A DNA stretch of 32,058 nt from the NCBI GenBank assembly GCA_018714695.1, contig DVNB01000093.1, forward strand, positions 1 to 32,058, given 5' to 3'. Position 1 is the first letter of the stretch, and every line of letters begins with the position of its first letter. This DNA comes from Candidatus Ornithomonoglobus merdipullorum (GTDB lineage: Bacteria > Bacillota > Clostridia > UBA1381). The position numbers and the translations under genes were made by a program. This document shows positions 25,405 to 32,058 of this stretch, one piece after another. The notes under the pieces are model-generated. The model did not search any database. It was not told where the DNA came from and saw only the letters and a list, made by a program, of their open reading frames with translations.

Positions 25405-26283
25405 CTAAAGCAGCCATTCATACGGCCGGCATTCCTCTACCACGATATCGGCGGTGCATACAGTCCCCATCGCGACATCTATGCTGCCGCTCGACGGATC
25501 CGACCATTTCAGTCCGCTCTGCGCCGTCATATCCGGTATAAGAGTTATTTCTATCCGCACATAGCTCCCGGTATCGTCAAGCGGTCCCGCAAGCAGCTCT
25601 CCGCTCGTTTCACGCACGCTTTGACCCGTAACAGGGTAAGACGATATTTCCGAAATGTACGCACGTATGTATCCATATTCGTCTCTCGGCGCAAAATCCG
25701 GCATCACCTGGACCTCCATACCGAGCGTTACAAAGCCGCTGCTGTCCGACGGGATAAATGCTGTAAGCGTTCTGTTGTTCCCGCTCTCATCATACGGCAC
25801 AACGGAGGCTACTCTCGCGCCCTCTGCCATATAAGCGTTTTCATCGGCTATATATGTTACAGCTCCGTCCACCGCAGAGCGTATCATGGAACGTCTGTCA
25901 TATTCGTCGTATAAGCCTTGCAGCTCAGCCTCGGAAATGCCGTTCTGCCGTCCGGCCTCTATCGCGGCTAAGATATCCTCCTGCGGGATGACCGCTAAAA
26001 CATCTCCGGCTTTTACTGTGTCCCCCTCCGAAACGACTGCCTTTGACAGCGTCCCTCCGTAGACAGTATATACGTCTCCGTTATTTTTAGCCGGCCATAT
26101 CGCACCGTTTACCGTCACAGTCTCGTATATAGTTCCGAAAAAGAGCCAGAAAGCGAATGATGCCGCGCAAAGCATGAGAAGCGCGGTAAATACTCCCGTT
26201 TTTATGCTCACCGCGCGCACGGCGTTTTTCATCCCGGATCTCGATGAAAAGCTTTCGACCGCCTCTTTTCTGAACAGCTCCAT
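25405..26283 (-). CDS. HlyD-like secretion (membrane fusion) protein of the peptide exporter
   Basis: A 292-residue protein with a short cytoplasmic start (LFRKEAVESFSS, as in the NHLM secretion protein family), one membrane segment at about 30-50 and an extracytoplasmic rest. GGTLSKAVVSEGDTVKAGDV is the biotinyl/lipoyl-like hammerhead. The central coiled coil is unusually short (~25 residues, around EAELQGLYDEYDRR), as expected for a Gram-positive that does not need to span a periplasm. The beta-barrel part follows. Its ATG overlaps the stop of the lipoprotein gene by one base (TAATG), and its own stop lies 10 nt before the C39 exporter. It should act as the accessory subunit of the two ABC exporters. 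Confidence 0.85.
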   Translation of the reverse strand: MELFRKEAVESFSSRSGMKNAVRAVSIKTGVFTALLMLCAASFAFWLFFGTIYETVTVNGAIWPAKNNGDVYTVYGGTLSKAVVSEGDTVKAGDVLAVIPQEDILAAIEAGRQNGISEAELQGLYDEYDRRSMIRSAVDGAVTYIADENAYMAEGARVASVVPYDESGNNRTLTAFIPSDSSGFVTLGMEVQVMPDFAPRDEYGYIRAYISEISSYPVTGQSVRETSGELLAGPLDDTGSYVRIEITLIPDMTAQSGLKWSDPSSGSIDVAMGTVCTADIVVEECRPYEWLL

Positions 26284-27437
26284 TATCTCACCTCATCCTT
26301 TAAAAGATAGTCTGCGGCATATCCTTCCGCGTCAAACATGGTGTATACATTATCCCTTTCCGCAAGCTTCCCGTTTGCTGAAAAACTCAGGTCTTGAAAC
26401 AGCCCGGAATATCCGTTTTCGTGAAGCACCCCGGCGATCCTTCGCGGATCTGCTGTGTTTTCATTTACAGCCGTGTCCGCTATCATCCTTACCGCGTCAT
26501 AGCCCTGTATATACCACAGATCAAGCTCTTCACCGGTCTCCGCGGTGTATTCCTCCGCGAATTTTATGTATCTGTCCATCTCCTCGTCCGTTTCGATATT
26601 GAATATAAACTCATTCGCCATTACGAAACCGCTCATCGCAGATGTCAGCTCCGCATCGTTCAGCGTTATATCAGTGTTGTCAAATGCCGTGTCGCCCGCG
26701 CATACCATGGAGGGCGAGCGTCGTTTTATTTGCCTAAGCAGTTCAAAGCCCTCTTCATTTTCAGCAAATATGACTACACCTTCAACCCCCAGGTTCGCCC
26801 AGCGGCTGTATATCCCGTCAAAGTTTTTCTCAAGCTCATATATGTTTACGCAGTCCACAACACCTATACCGTCATTGGATGTATATTGTAAAAAACCATT
26901 CATTTCGGACTGTTCAAAGTCTCTGTCCGCCGCGCATACAGCCCAGCGCCTGGCAGGAGTCTCCGCCGCCGCGCGGCGCAGGATCTCGCCGACCGTCTGT
27001 CCCGAATTGCACATGGAAAATACCGTGCTGTAGTGATTATCGTCAAACACGCTGTCGTAAAGGAAAAACGGAACGACAAATATTTTCCCCGCGCTGTCAA
27101 AAACATGCGCCGCAGTCTTGTTCAGCTCCATGTCGACCGCGCCTATGACAGCCGTAACGCTCTCATCCGCCGCAAGCATGTCCACTATCGCGGCGCCTTC
27201 CTCATAGCTGCCGTCATAGCTGTAAAATTCACATTCGATATCGAGACCGCTTTCCTCATATTCCGAGCGTGCGTCCTCCGCGGCCTTTTCGGTCCCGTCC
27301 TTATAACCGGGATACAGGTCCGCCTCATTGCCTATGACCGCTATGGTGACGGTGTCCTGTTCCGGCTCCGCACAGCCCGCCAATGACAGGACCAGCGCTG
27401 TCATCACAGCCGTGGAAACGATCTGTTTAAAATTCAT
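26283..27437 (-). CDS. Substrate-binding lipoprotein, LivK-like (type I periplasmic-binding fold)
   Basis: A 384-residue lipoprotein. The signal peptide ends in lipobox LSLAGC with C22 as the lipidated residue. The mature part resembles Peripla_BP_6 proteins: TVTIAVIGNEADLYPGYKDG at the start, AVIGAVDMELNKTAAHV in the first lobe, and VEGVVIFAENEEGFELLRQ in the second. The ATG at 27437 is preferred because AAAGGGGTG precedes it; a TTG at 27464 in frame lacks a site. No permease or importer ATPase of the LIV type is nearby, so it is an orphan binding protein inside an export operon. It may bind the secreted peptide, a cell-wall cue or an amino acid for a sensor (inference). Close spacing to both neighbours supports co-transcription. 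Confidence 0.8.
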   Translation of the reverse strand: MNFKQIVSTAVMTALVLSLAGCAEPEQDTVTIAVIGNEADLYPGYKDGTEKAAEDARSEYEESGLDIECEFYSYDGSYEEGAAIVDMLAADESVTAVIGAVDMELNKTAAHVFDSAGKIFVVPFFLYDSVFDDNHYSTVFSMCNSGQTVGEILRRAAAETPARRWAVCAADRDFEQSEMNGFLQYTSNDGIGVVDCVNIYELEKNFDGIYSRWANLGVEGVVIFAENEEGFELLRQIKRRSPSMVCAGDTAFDNTDITLNDAELTSAMSGFVMANEFIFNIETDEEMDRYIKFAEEYTAETGEELDLWYIQGYDAVRMIADTAVNENTADPRRIAGVLHENGYSGLFQDLSFSANGKLAERDNVYTMFDAEGYAADYLLKDEVR

Positions 27438-27467
27438 ATCTTCACCCCTTTGGCAGGTTAACAATCT

Positions 27468-30400
27468 TTACGGCATATATTCTTTGCAAAGCGGTTCCAT
27501 GTCCTCAAGACTGTTCCAGAGCATATACACATCTGAGATATTTTCAGTATCCACATCCACAAAATTGGTTCCTGTGCCAAGCTCCGTTTCGGTTATATGC
27601 ACATCCTTCAAACTGCCGTCAACCGTCTCTGACTTCTCTATCAGCGCCGCGCTGCGGTCAGCCAGCGAATATACGCTTATGAAGCCGTCGCCGAGACCCG
27701 TGATACGTGTCTCATTACACACGCTTGAATCGGAGCCGAAAAGTCTGCCGTGTTCATCACCGTGTATGTCATACAGATATTCTTCATCGTCAAATACCGA
27801 GCCGGCATTTGTTGCCGTCCATTCCAAGCCGTCTGCCGAATAGACTACCTTACCGCCGTCATTCTTGACGTATACTCCCTCAAGGACTATCGGGGAGAGC
27901 TCGGTAAAATACGATGCATTGCTTGCGGTATCGAAATAATACCATGCAGCGGTTCCATCGGGATAGCTGACAAATACCTCGTCACTGCCGGCATTTACCG
28001 TAACATTGTCTATAGCCGCGGTCTCGTCCGCAGAGGTGATGCAGCTGCCGTAAACATTGATATTGCCGCTGAGGTCGAGACTTTCGTTCTTTACGGCAAT
28101 GCACCCTATCATATTCGTACTTCCGAGAGATGTCACCGCGCCCCCGCCGCCTGACAGAGCCGAGTTATCCGCAAAAGTCGAATATAGGATCGCGGCATCG
28201 CCGCCGTCGTTATATACAGCTCCGCCGTTTGAGCTGTTACCGATAAAAACGCAGTTGAGCATATCGAGTTTTGCATCGCCGGTGATCCCAACAGCTCCGC
28301 CGTAGCCCGACGTGTTGTCTCTGAAGCTGCAATTCTTGAGCACCATGCTGCCGCCGTCGGAATACACCGCGCCGCCCGAAAGCCCGCTTTCGCAGTATGA
28401 AAACATACACTGCTCGGCATACACATTGCCGCCGAGATTTTCTACAGCTCCGCCGAGATCATCGCTGCAGCCGGAATTCAGACAGAGTGAGATCAAGCTC
28501 AATTCGCCGGTCTCCGTCACCTTGAATAATTGATTTTGCTCATAGCCATATACAAAGGCAGCGACCCTGTCTGACCCTGACGGAGAATATGCACCGTCTA
28601 TGAATACCGGACCGTCTATCGTTATGGGGGAATCTACGTATAAAATACCTATGTTGTCAGCGAGAGTGACTTTATCACTGCTGCTTCCGTATCTAATTAT
28701 ATAGCCGACCGCTTCTCTGAGCGATATATCCCCGTCATAAGGATCAGTCACGTCGTATTCCGTGGTCACCTCATATGAGATGTTTTCCTCAATATACAGC
28801 GTGCCGAGTTCCAGCTCCGCACTTCCAAAGTACCCCTCAGCCGATGCTATTATGCTGTAAGTTCCCGAAAGCTCCGCTTCCCACGAATCAAAGCTTATTA
28901 TATCGCTTGTTTCTCCGTATTCGAGCGGCGCTCCGTCCATGCGGTAAAGCTCAATTCTTTCGCCGTCTTTTTCTGCATATACAACAACGTCAAACTGAAC
29001 CGCCCCGCCGTCGTACGTAGAACTGTTTCGGACTCTGAACGCAAGTGACTCTCCCTCTGCCAACGCTTTCGCGCCGTTTTCGAGCGGTGTAAGCTCTGTT
29101 GCACTTGTCTCATCCAAAACGATCTCAGCAGCGGTATAATACAGCTCCGCTTCATCGGAGTATAGATTTATCATCGGTCCGCCGTCGTACATTATCCGGA
29201 GCCTGAACCTTACTCTGTCGCCCCGCGCATATACAATACAGCTTTCCGGGGGAATATTCGCCTCAGACATAATCGAAGCATTTCCCGCCGGCTCCTCATC
29301 ACTCGTATAAGCCTGCTCCCACGCGCTCCAGCTGCCGTCTTTGTAATATGACTGCATAAGCGTGTATTCCGCGCCATCCGGCAGACCGAGCCCGTCAAGT
29401 CCTTCATAGTTGATAAGAGTCTCTGCTGAGCCGTTCGTAAACGACCCTATCTCAGCGCTCATGAACGCCTGCGATATATCCGTATCCGTTTCGATAACAG
29501 TGAACTCATACTCTGTCGTATTATTGTAGTAATACGCCTCCTGTATCGTTTTTTCCGGGTTCAGGCTTAACGTCACCGTATATTCGCCCGGTGAAAGCCC
29601 TTCAACGGATAATTTTGATGTCTTTGATACATCTGCATTGCCGAACGGCTCTATAGCTCCGGAATACGTGCCGCTCCCGCTCCACACGGAAACGCCTGAG
29701 CTGTCCGTGATCTCTGCGTTATACGATAATTCACCCTCCCAGTATAAGTCTGCAAGATTTTCTATAACTGGCGTTATGTATATCGTATCGCCCGCGGCAA
29801 AGTTATGTGCCTCAAGCTCGGTGTCATACGCGTCATTTGAAACATTGACCTGCCAGAAATGCAGATCCGTATCGTTAAACTTGTCAAGTGACGCGCCGGA
29901 GTCGGTCTCATACAGCACTTCATCACTGTACGGGAATAAGAGATAGATGCTTTCCAGAACGCCTGCACTGTCATAATAATCTGTAAAGCGCCAGCTGTCA
30001 TAGCCGTTTTCCGTGTACGGCTCCATGTTCAGCACATGCAGCTTGTTCGGAGCCGTGCGCCGATCCGTGTCAGAGGGCATATCCGAATCGGAATCGGAAA
30101 CGATAAGCGCCGTATAGTACCTGCTGTCTTGTTCCGTGAGATCTTTATCGCAGATATAGCCCCATAACGTAATAGCATGTCCGCCGTTCCTTATACCGTT
30201 TTCATCTATCCATCCCAATGCGATCCCGGCGCCGCTGCCGTTCTCAAGCCCGGTGATCGCTGTGTTTATGTTTTCATGCGCAAATTCTATATCCGCGATT
30301 TCCATGACATCCCAAGATGAATACTGCGTTAAATATCCGCCGCTGCTGCCGTAATCCTTGACAACGGACCAGCCTTCGAGCGACTGAGCAGGGTATGTCC

Positions 30401-31100
30401 CATCAAAAAACCAATCCAGACCATAAAGCTGCACTGAACCAAAGTCTGTGAAATGATCTGTGAAATCTTCAAATATATCGTCCGTGCTGTCGAACCCGGC
30501 TTTTGCGCCCCAGCCCGTATAATGCAGCACGTTTGCCGCCGATGCCGCCCAGCACAGCTCGTCATCTCCGTCTGACGGCATGTTTGTTTTTTCCGTATCT
30601 ATAAAACCAAGGGCCTCCATTTCAAAGACCGTGCCCTCAAGCGCCGCCGAAATAAGCTCTCTCTGTACCATATCAAGATAAGCAGGAGACAGTCCCGTTA
30701 TGAATGCCTCTGTGCCGTCCTCCTCGGAAACAGTGAAGAGCGTGCTGTAATAGCCGTTCTGCACCGGCAAACCGTCACTGCTAAGATACACTCTGTCCTG
30801 CGGGATTATATCATTAAGCTCTGTTTTCATAAGACTTACGCCGTTTTTGAACAGCTCATACGATGCTATCTTATCCGCCGAGGCGCACTCCTCAATACTG
30901 TCGGCATCGATAACTCCCGAAAGAGTATGTGTTTCTCCCTCGGTATCGGTTATAACGGTATAAAACCCGTCCGCGCACTCAGTATGAATATCCGCAAACA
31001 TATCATTCGAATACGCTGAACTGTTAAGGGTGTACGCTCCCAAGAAAGCGGCAAGCGCGGCCGTCAGGCACAATGTGATTTTAAATGGTTTTATCACCAT
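27468..31100 (-). CDS. IdeS/Mac-like (family C66-type) secreted cysteine protease with beta-helix tail
   Basis: A 1210-residue exported protein. Signal peptide about 1-30. The protease domain (~140-385) has C183 in DDELCWAASAANVLHYTGW, H308 in GGHAITLWGY and acidic residues D336/D338 in ALIVSDSDSD, matching the Cys-His-Asp arrangement of streptococcal IdeS/Mac. Residues ~410-537 look CARDB-like. Residues ~790-1015 contain the SLREAV motif and glycine-rich beta-helix repeats such as GGAVYSDGGSMVLKNCSF, as in polymorphic surface proteins. The C-terminus ends in VYMLWNSLEDMEPLC, a motif seen in other clostridial secreted proteins. IdeS itself cleaves IgG; the target here is unknown. First gene of the operon: GAGGAGG precedes ATG 31100, and a promoter with LytTR-like boxes lies upstream. 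Confidence 0.8.
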   Translation of the reverse strand: MVIKPFKITLCLTAALAAFLGAYTLNSSAYSNDMFADIHTECADGFYTVITDTEGETHTLSGVIDADSIEECASADKIASYELFKNGVSLMKTELNDIIPQDRVYLSSDGLPVQNGYYSTLFTVSEEDGTEAFITGLSPAYLDMVQRELISAALEGTVFEMEALGFIDTEKTNMPSDGDDELCWAASAANVLHYTGWGAKAGFDSTDDIFEDFTDHFTDFGSVQLYGLDWFFDGTYPAQSLEGWSVVKDYGSSGGYLTQYSSWDVMEIADIEFAHENINTAITGLENGSGAGIALGWIDENGIRNGGHAITLWGYICDKDLTEQDSRYYTALIVSDSDSDMPSDTDRRTAPNKLHVLNMEPYTENGYDSWRFTDYYDSAGVLESIYLLFPYSDEVLYETDSGASLDKFNDTDLHFWQVNVSNDAYDTELEAHNFAAGDTIYITPVIENLADLYWEGELSYNAEITDSSGVSVWSGSGTYSGAIEPFGNADVSKTSKLSVEGLSPGEYTVTLSLNPEKTIQEAYYYNNTTEYEFTVIETDTDISQAFMSAEIGSFTNGSAETLINYEGLDGLGLPDGAEYTLMQSYYKDGSWSAWEQAYTSDEEPAGNASIMSEANIPPESCIVYARGDRVRFRLRIMYDGGPMINLYSDEAELYYTAAEIVLDETSATELTPLENGAKALAEGESLAFRVRNSSTYDGGAVQFDVVVYAEKDGERIELYRMDGAPLEYGETSDIISFDSWEAELSGTYSIIASAEGYFGSAELELGTLYIEENISYEVTTEYDVTDPYDGDISLREAVGYIIRYGSSSDKVTLADNIGILYVDSPITIDGPVFIDGAYSPSGSDRVAAFVYGYEQNQLFKVTETGELSLISLCLNSGCSDDLGGAVENLGGNVYAEQCMFSYCESGLSGGAVYSDGGSMVLKNCSFRDNTSGYGGAVGITGDAKLDMLNCVFIGNSSNGGAVYNDGGDAAILYSTFADNSALSGGGGAVTSLGSTNMIGCIAVKNESLDLSGNINVYGSCITSADETAAIDNVTVNAGSDEVFVSYPDGTAAWYYFDTASNASYFTELSPIVLEGVYVKNDGGKVVYSADGLEWTATNAGSVFDDEEYLYDIHGDEHGRLFGSDSSVCNETRITGLGDGFISVYSLADRSAALIEKSETVDGSLKDVHITETELGTGTNFVDVDTENISDVYMLWNSLEDMEPLCKEYMP

Positions 31101-31145
31101 GGTATTCCTCCTCGTTTTGTTTTTGAATAATTATATTCTGTTATA

Positions 31146-31174
31146 ATTATACCACTAACAAACACAGATGTCAC
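31146..31174 (-). promoter_or_regulatory. Predicted leftward promoter of the peptide-export operon
   Basis: On the minus strand GTGACA (31169-31174), 17-nt spacer, TATAAT (31146-31151). This is 11 of 12 consensus positions. The start codon of the protease gene is 46 nt downstream of the -10. The first LytTR-like box begins 2 nt beyond the -35. Confidence 0.7.
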
Positions 31175-31176
31175 TT

Positions 31177-31208
31177 ACTGTTCATCACAAAAAGCAACAG
31201 TTTATCAC
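31177..31208 (+). promoter_or_regulatory. LytTR/VirR-like operator: two 12-bp direct repeats
   Basis: ACTGTTCATCAC (31177-31188) and ACAGTTTATCAC (31197-31208) lie 20 bp apart. They resemble the VirR box CCAGTTNTNCAC, including the 8-nt gap and same orientation, at 8 of its 10 defined positions each. The pair sits between the divergent promoters of the LytTR regulator and the export operon, 7 nt before the regulator's -35, so the regulator itself is the likely binder. Confidence 0.7.
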
Positions 31209-31215
31209 AAAACCA

Positions 31216-31244
31216 TTGTAACTGAAAGCGATTAGTAGTATAAT
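31216..31244 (+). promoter_or_regulatory. Predicted rightward promoter of the LytTR two-component genes
   Basis: TTGTAA (31216-31221), 17-nt spacer, TATAAT (31239-31244), followed 35 nt later by the regulator ATG. The weak -35 next to direct repeats suggests activation, possibly auto-regulation. Confidence 0.65.
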
Positions 31245-31279
31245 ATTATTTATAAAATACGCATAAGAGGTTACCTATT

Positions 31280-31996
31280 ATGAATTTAGCTATTTGTGAC
31301 GATATTGATAAAGACCGCGAGCATATAAAAGAACTTCTGCTCCGCTATCTCAGCCAGCATGATATTACAGCTCATACCTATACATTCGGTTCGGGCGAGG
31401 AATTTTTAAGCTCGTCCGGCATAACATTCGATGCTGTTTTTATGGATATATTCATGGGTTCCATGAATGGTCTGGAGACCGCAAAATTGCACCCTGACAA
31501 AACATGCCGTTTTATCTTCACTACCACGAGTCCTGATTTTGCATTGAACGCATTCTCAGTAAACGTGGTGCATTATCTGATAAAGCCTGTAACCTATGAA
31601 GGGATCGCGGAAGCCATGCAACGCTGCTTTCCGACGTTGTCCGCACCGGGACCCATTATACACATCAAACAAAAACGGCTTACTGTGCCAATATATCAAA
31701 ACGAGATCATTCATGTCGAGGTATTCGGAAATAATCTCGTTATACACACTGCACAAAGGGATATTGAGGTGCGTATGCCTCTGAAAACATTCTATGAACA
31801 GCTTGACAGCACTGTTTTTATCCGCCCTCAGCGCAGTCATATAATAAACATGAACTATATTGAAGAAATCGCCGCTGACAATATACGTTTGCCCAACGAT
31901 GCGGTGATATATATAAGCAGAGATCAGATGTCGGAGAGCAGGAAAAAGTACGAAATATTCCTGTTTAATAAAATACGAGAGGAGAACAAGCTGTAA
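31280..31996 (+). CDS. LytTR-family response regulator
   Basis: A 238-residue regulator of the AgrA/ComE/VirR kind. The receiver domain (1-120) has D7/D8, phospho-acceptor D56 in AVFMDIFMG and K102 in YLIKPVTY. The C-terminal LytTR DNA-binding domain (~130-232) shows the characteristic RPQRSHIINMNYIEEI segment. It is divergent from the peptide-export operon and overlaps the start of a sensor kinase gene by one base (TAATG). A ribosome binding site AGAGG lies 11 nt upstream of the ATG. In known pheromone systems (ComDE, AgrCA, PlnBCD) such pairs respond to an exported peptide; here the 47-residue peptide encoded at 12656-12799 is the natural candidate (inference). Confidence 0.95.
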   Translation: MNLAICDDIDKDREHIKELLLRYLSQHDITAHTYTFGSGEEFLSSSGITFDAVFMDIFMGSMNGLETAKLHPDKTCRFIFTTTSPDFALNAFSVNVVHYLIKPVTYEGIAEAMQRCFPTLSAPGPIIHIKQKRLTVPIYQNEIIHVEVFGNNLVIHTAQRDIEVRMPLKTFYEQLDSTVFIRPQRSHIINMNYIEEIAADNIRLPNDAVIYISRDQMSESRKKYEIFLFNKIREENKL

Positions 31997-32058
31997 TGAA
32001 TATCACAATAGACCTTTTACGTTTATTTGCAGGCTTTTTTCTGCAGATATTTCCGTCC
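31996..32058 (+). CDS. Start of a probable GHKL sensor kinase (cut by window edge)
   Basis: Only the first 21 residues are in the window, MNITIDLLRLFAGFFLQIFP and one more, a hydrophobic N-terminus that fits the first membrane helix of a GHKL/HPK10-type sensor. The ATG shares a base with the stop of the LytTR regulator, as usual for such pairs. No kinase motif can be seen yet, so the call rests on position and hydrophobicity. Confidence 0.6.
   Translation, partial: MNITIDLLRLFAGFFLQIFPS

Noticed and set aside
25395-25421. Upstream ATG for the C39 exporter
   Set aside because: It would add nine residues overlapping the HlyD gene end; AGGAGG fits the ATG at 25394 and family proteins start close to the C39 motif.

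Overview
The window looks like a chromosomal segment of a Gram-positive, anaerobic gut-type Clostridia (Firmicutes). The signs are three C-terminal SLH domains on a giant secreted protein, a lipobox lipoprotein, strong AGGAGG-type ribosome binding sites, LytTR and OmpR two-component systems, and top hits by eye to clostridial families. Species cannot be told from the sequence alone. Most genes have a balanced base composition; the NYN gene (6761-8134) and the nitroreductase (11627-12292) are visibly more AT-rich.

Left end (1-531): the right part of an IS1634-like insertion sequence. Next (619-6680, minus strand) comes an OmpR-family response regulator and histidine kinase pair, followed by a three-gene ABC module: an ATPase, a permease fused to an M1-type zinc peptidase, and a second permease. 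The three ABC genes overlap each other. A lone NYN-domain protein follows (6761-8134).

Middle (8335-12592): a decayed area. A GH95-type glycosidase has lost its N-terminus, apparently by a deletion that joined it to a truncated beta-helix surface protein. It also lost its C-terminal frame through a 20-bp tandem duplication. A nitroreductase is intact. Just after it lie a frameshifted methyltransferase start and a scrap of group II intron reverse transcriptase.

Right part (12656-31100, minus strand): one tightly packed operon of about 18.4 kb. In transcription order it encodes an IdeS/Mac-like secreted cysteine protease with a beta-helix tail, a substrate-binding lipoprotein, an HlyD-type secretion protein, a C39 peptidase-ABC exporter, a second ABC exporter of NHLM type, a 2759-residue SLH-anchored surface protein, and a 47-residue peptide with a textbook double-glycine leader. 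A hairpin terminator follows the peptide gene. The peptide gene is easy to miss by length and is the likely cargo of the exporter.

Divergent from this operon (31280 onward) are a LytTR response regulator and the start of its sensor kinase. The intergenic region holds a pair of 12-bp direct repeats resembling VirR/LytTR boxes, flanked by two divergent promoters. Nearly the same arrangement recurs at 11383-11485, between the truncated surface protein and the nitroreductase. My reading (inference) is a peptide-pheromone circuit: precursor, C39 exporter, LytTR sensor/regulator and operators, controlling the export and display of large surface and protease proteins.
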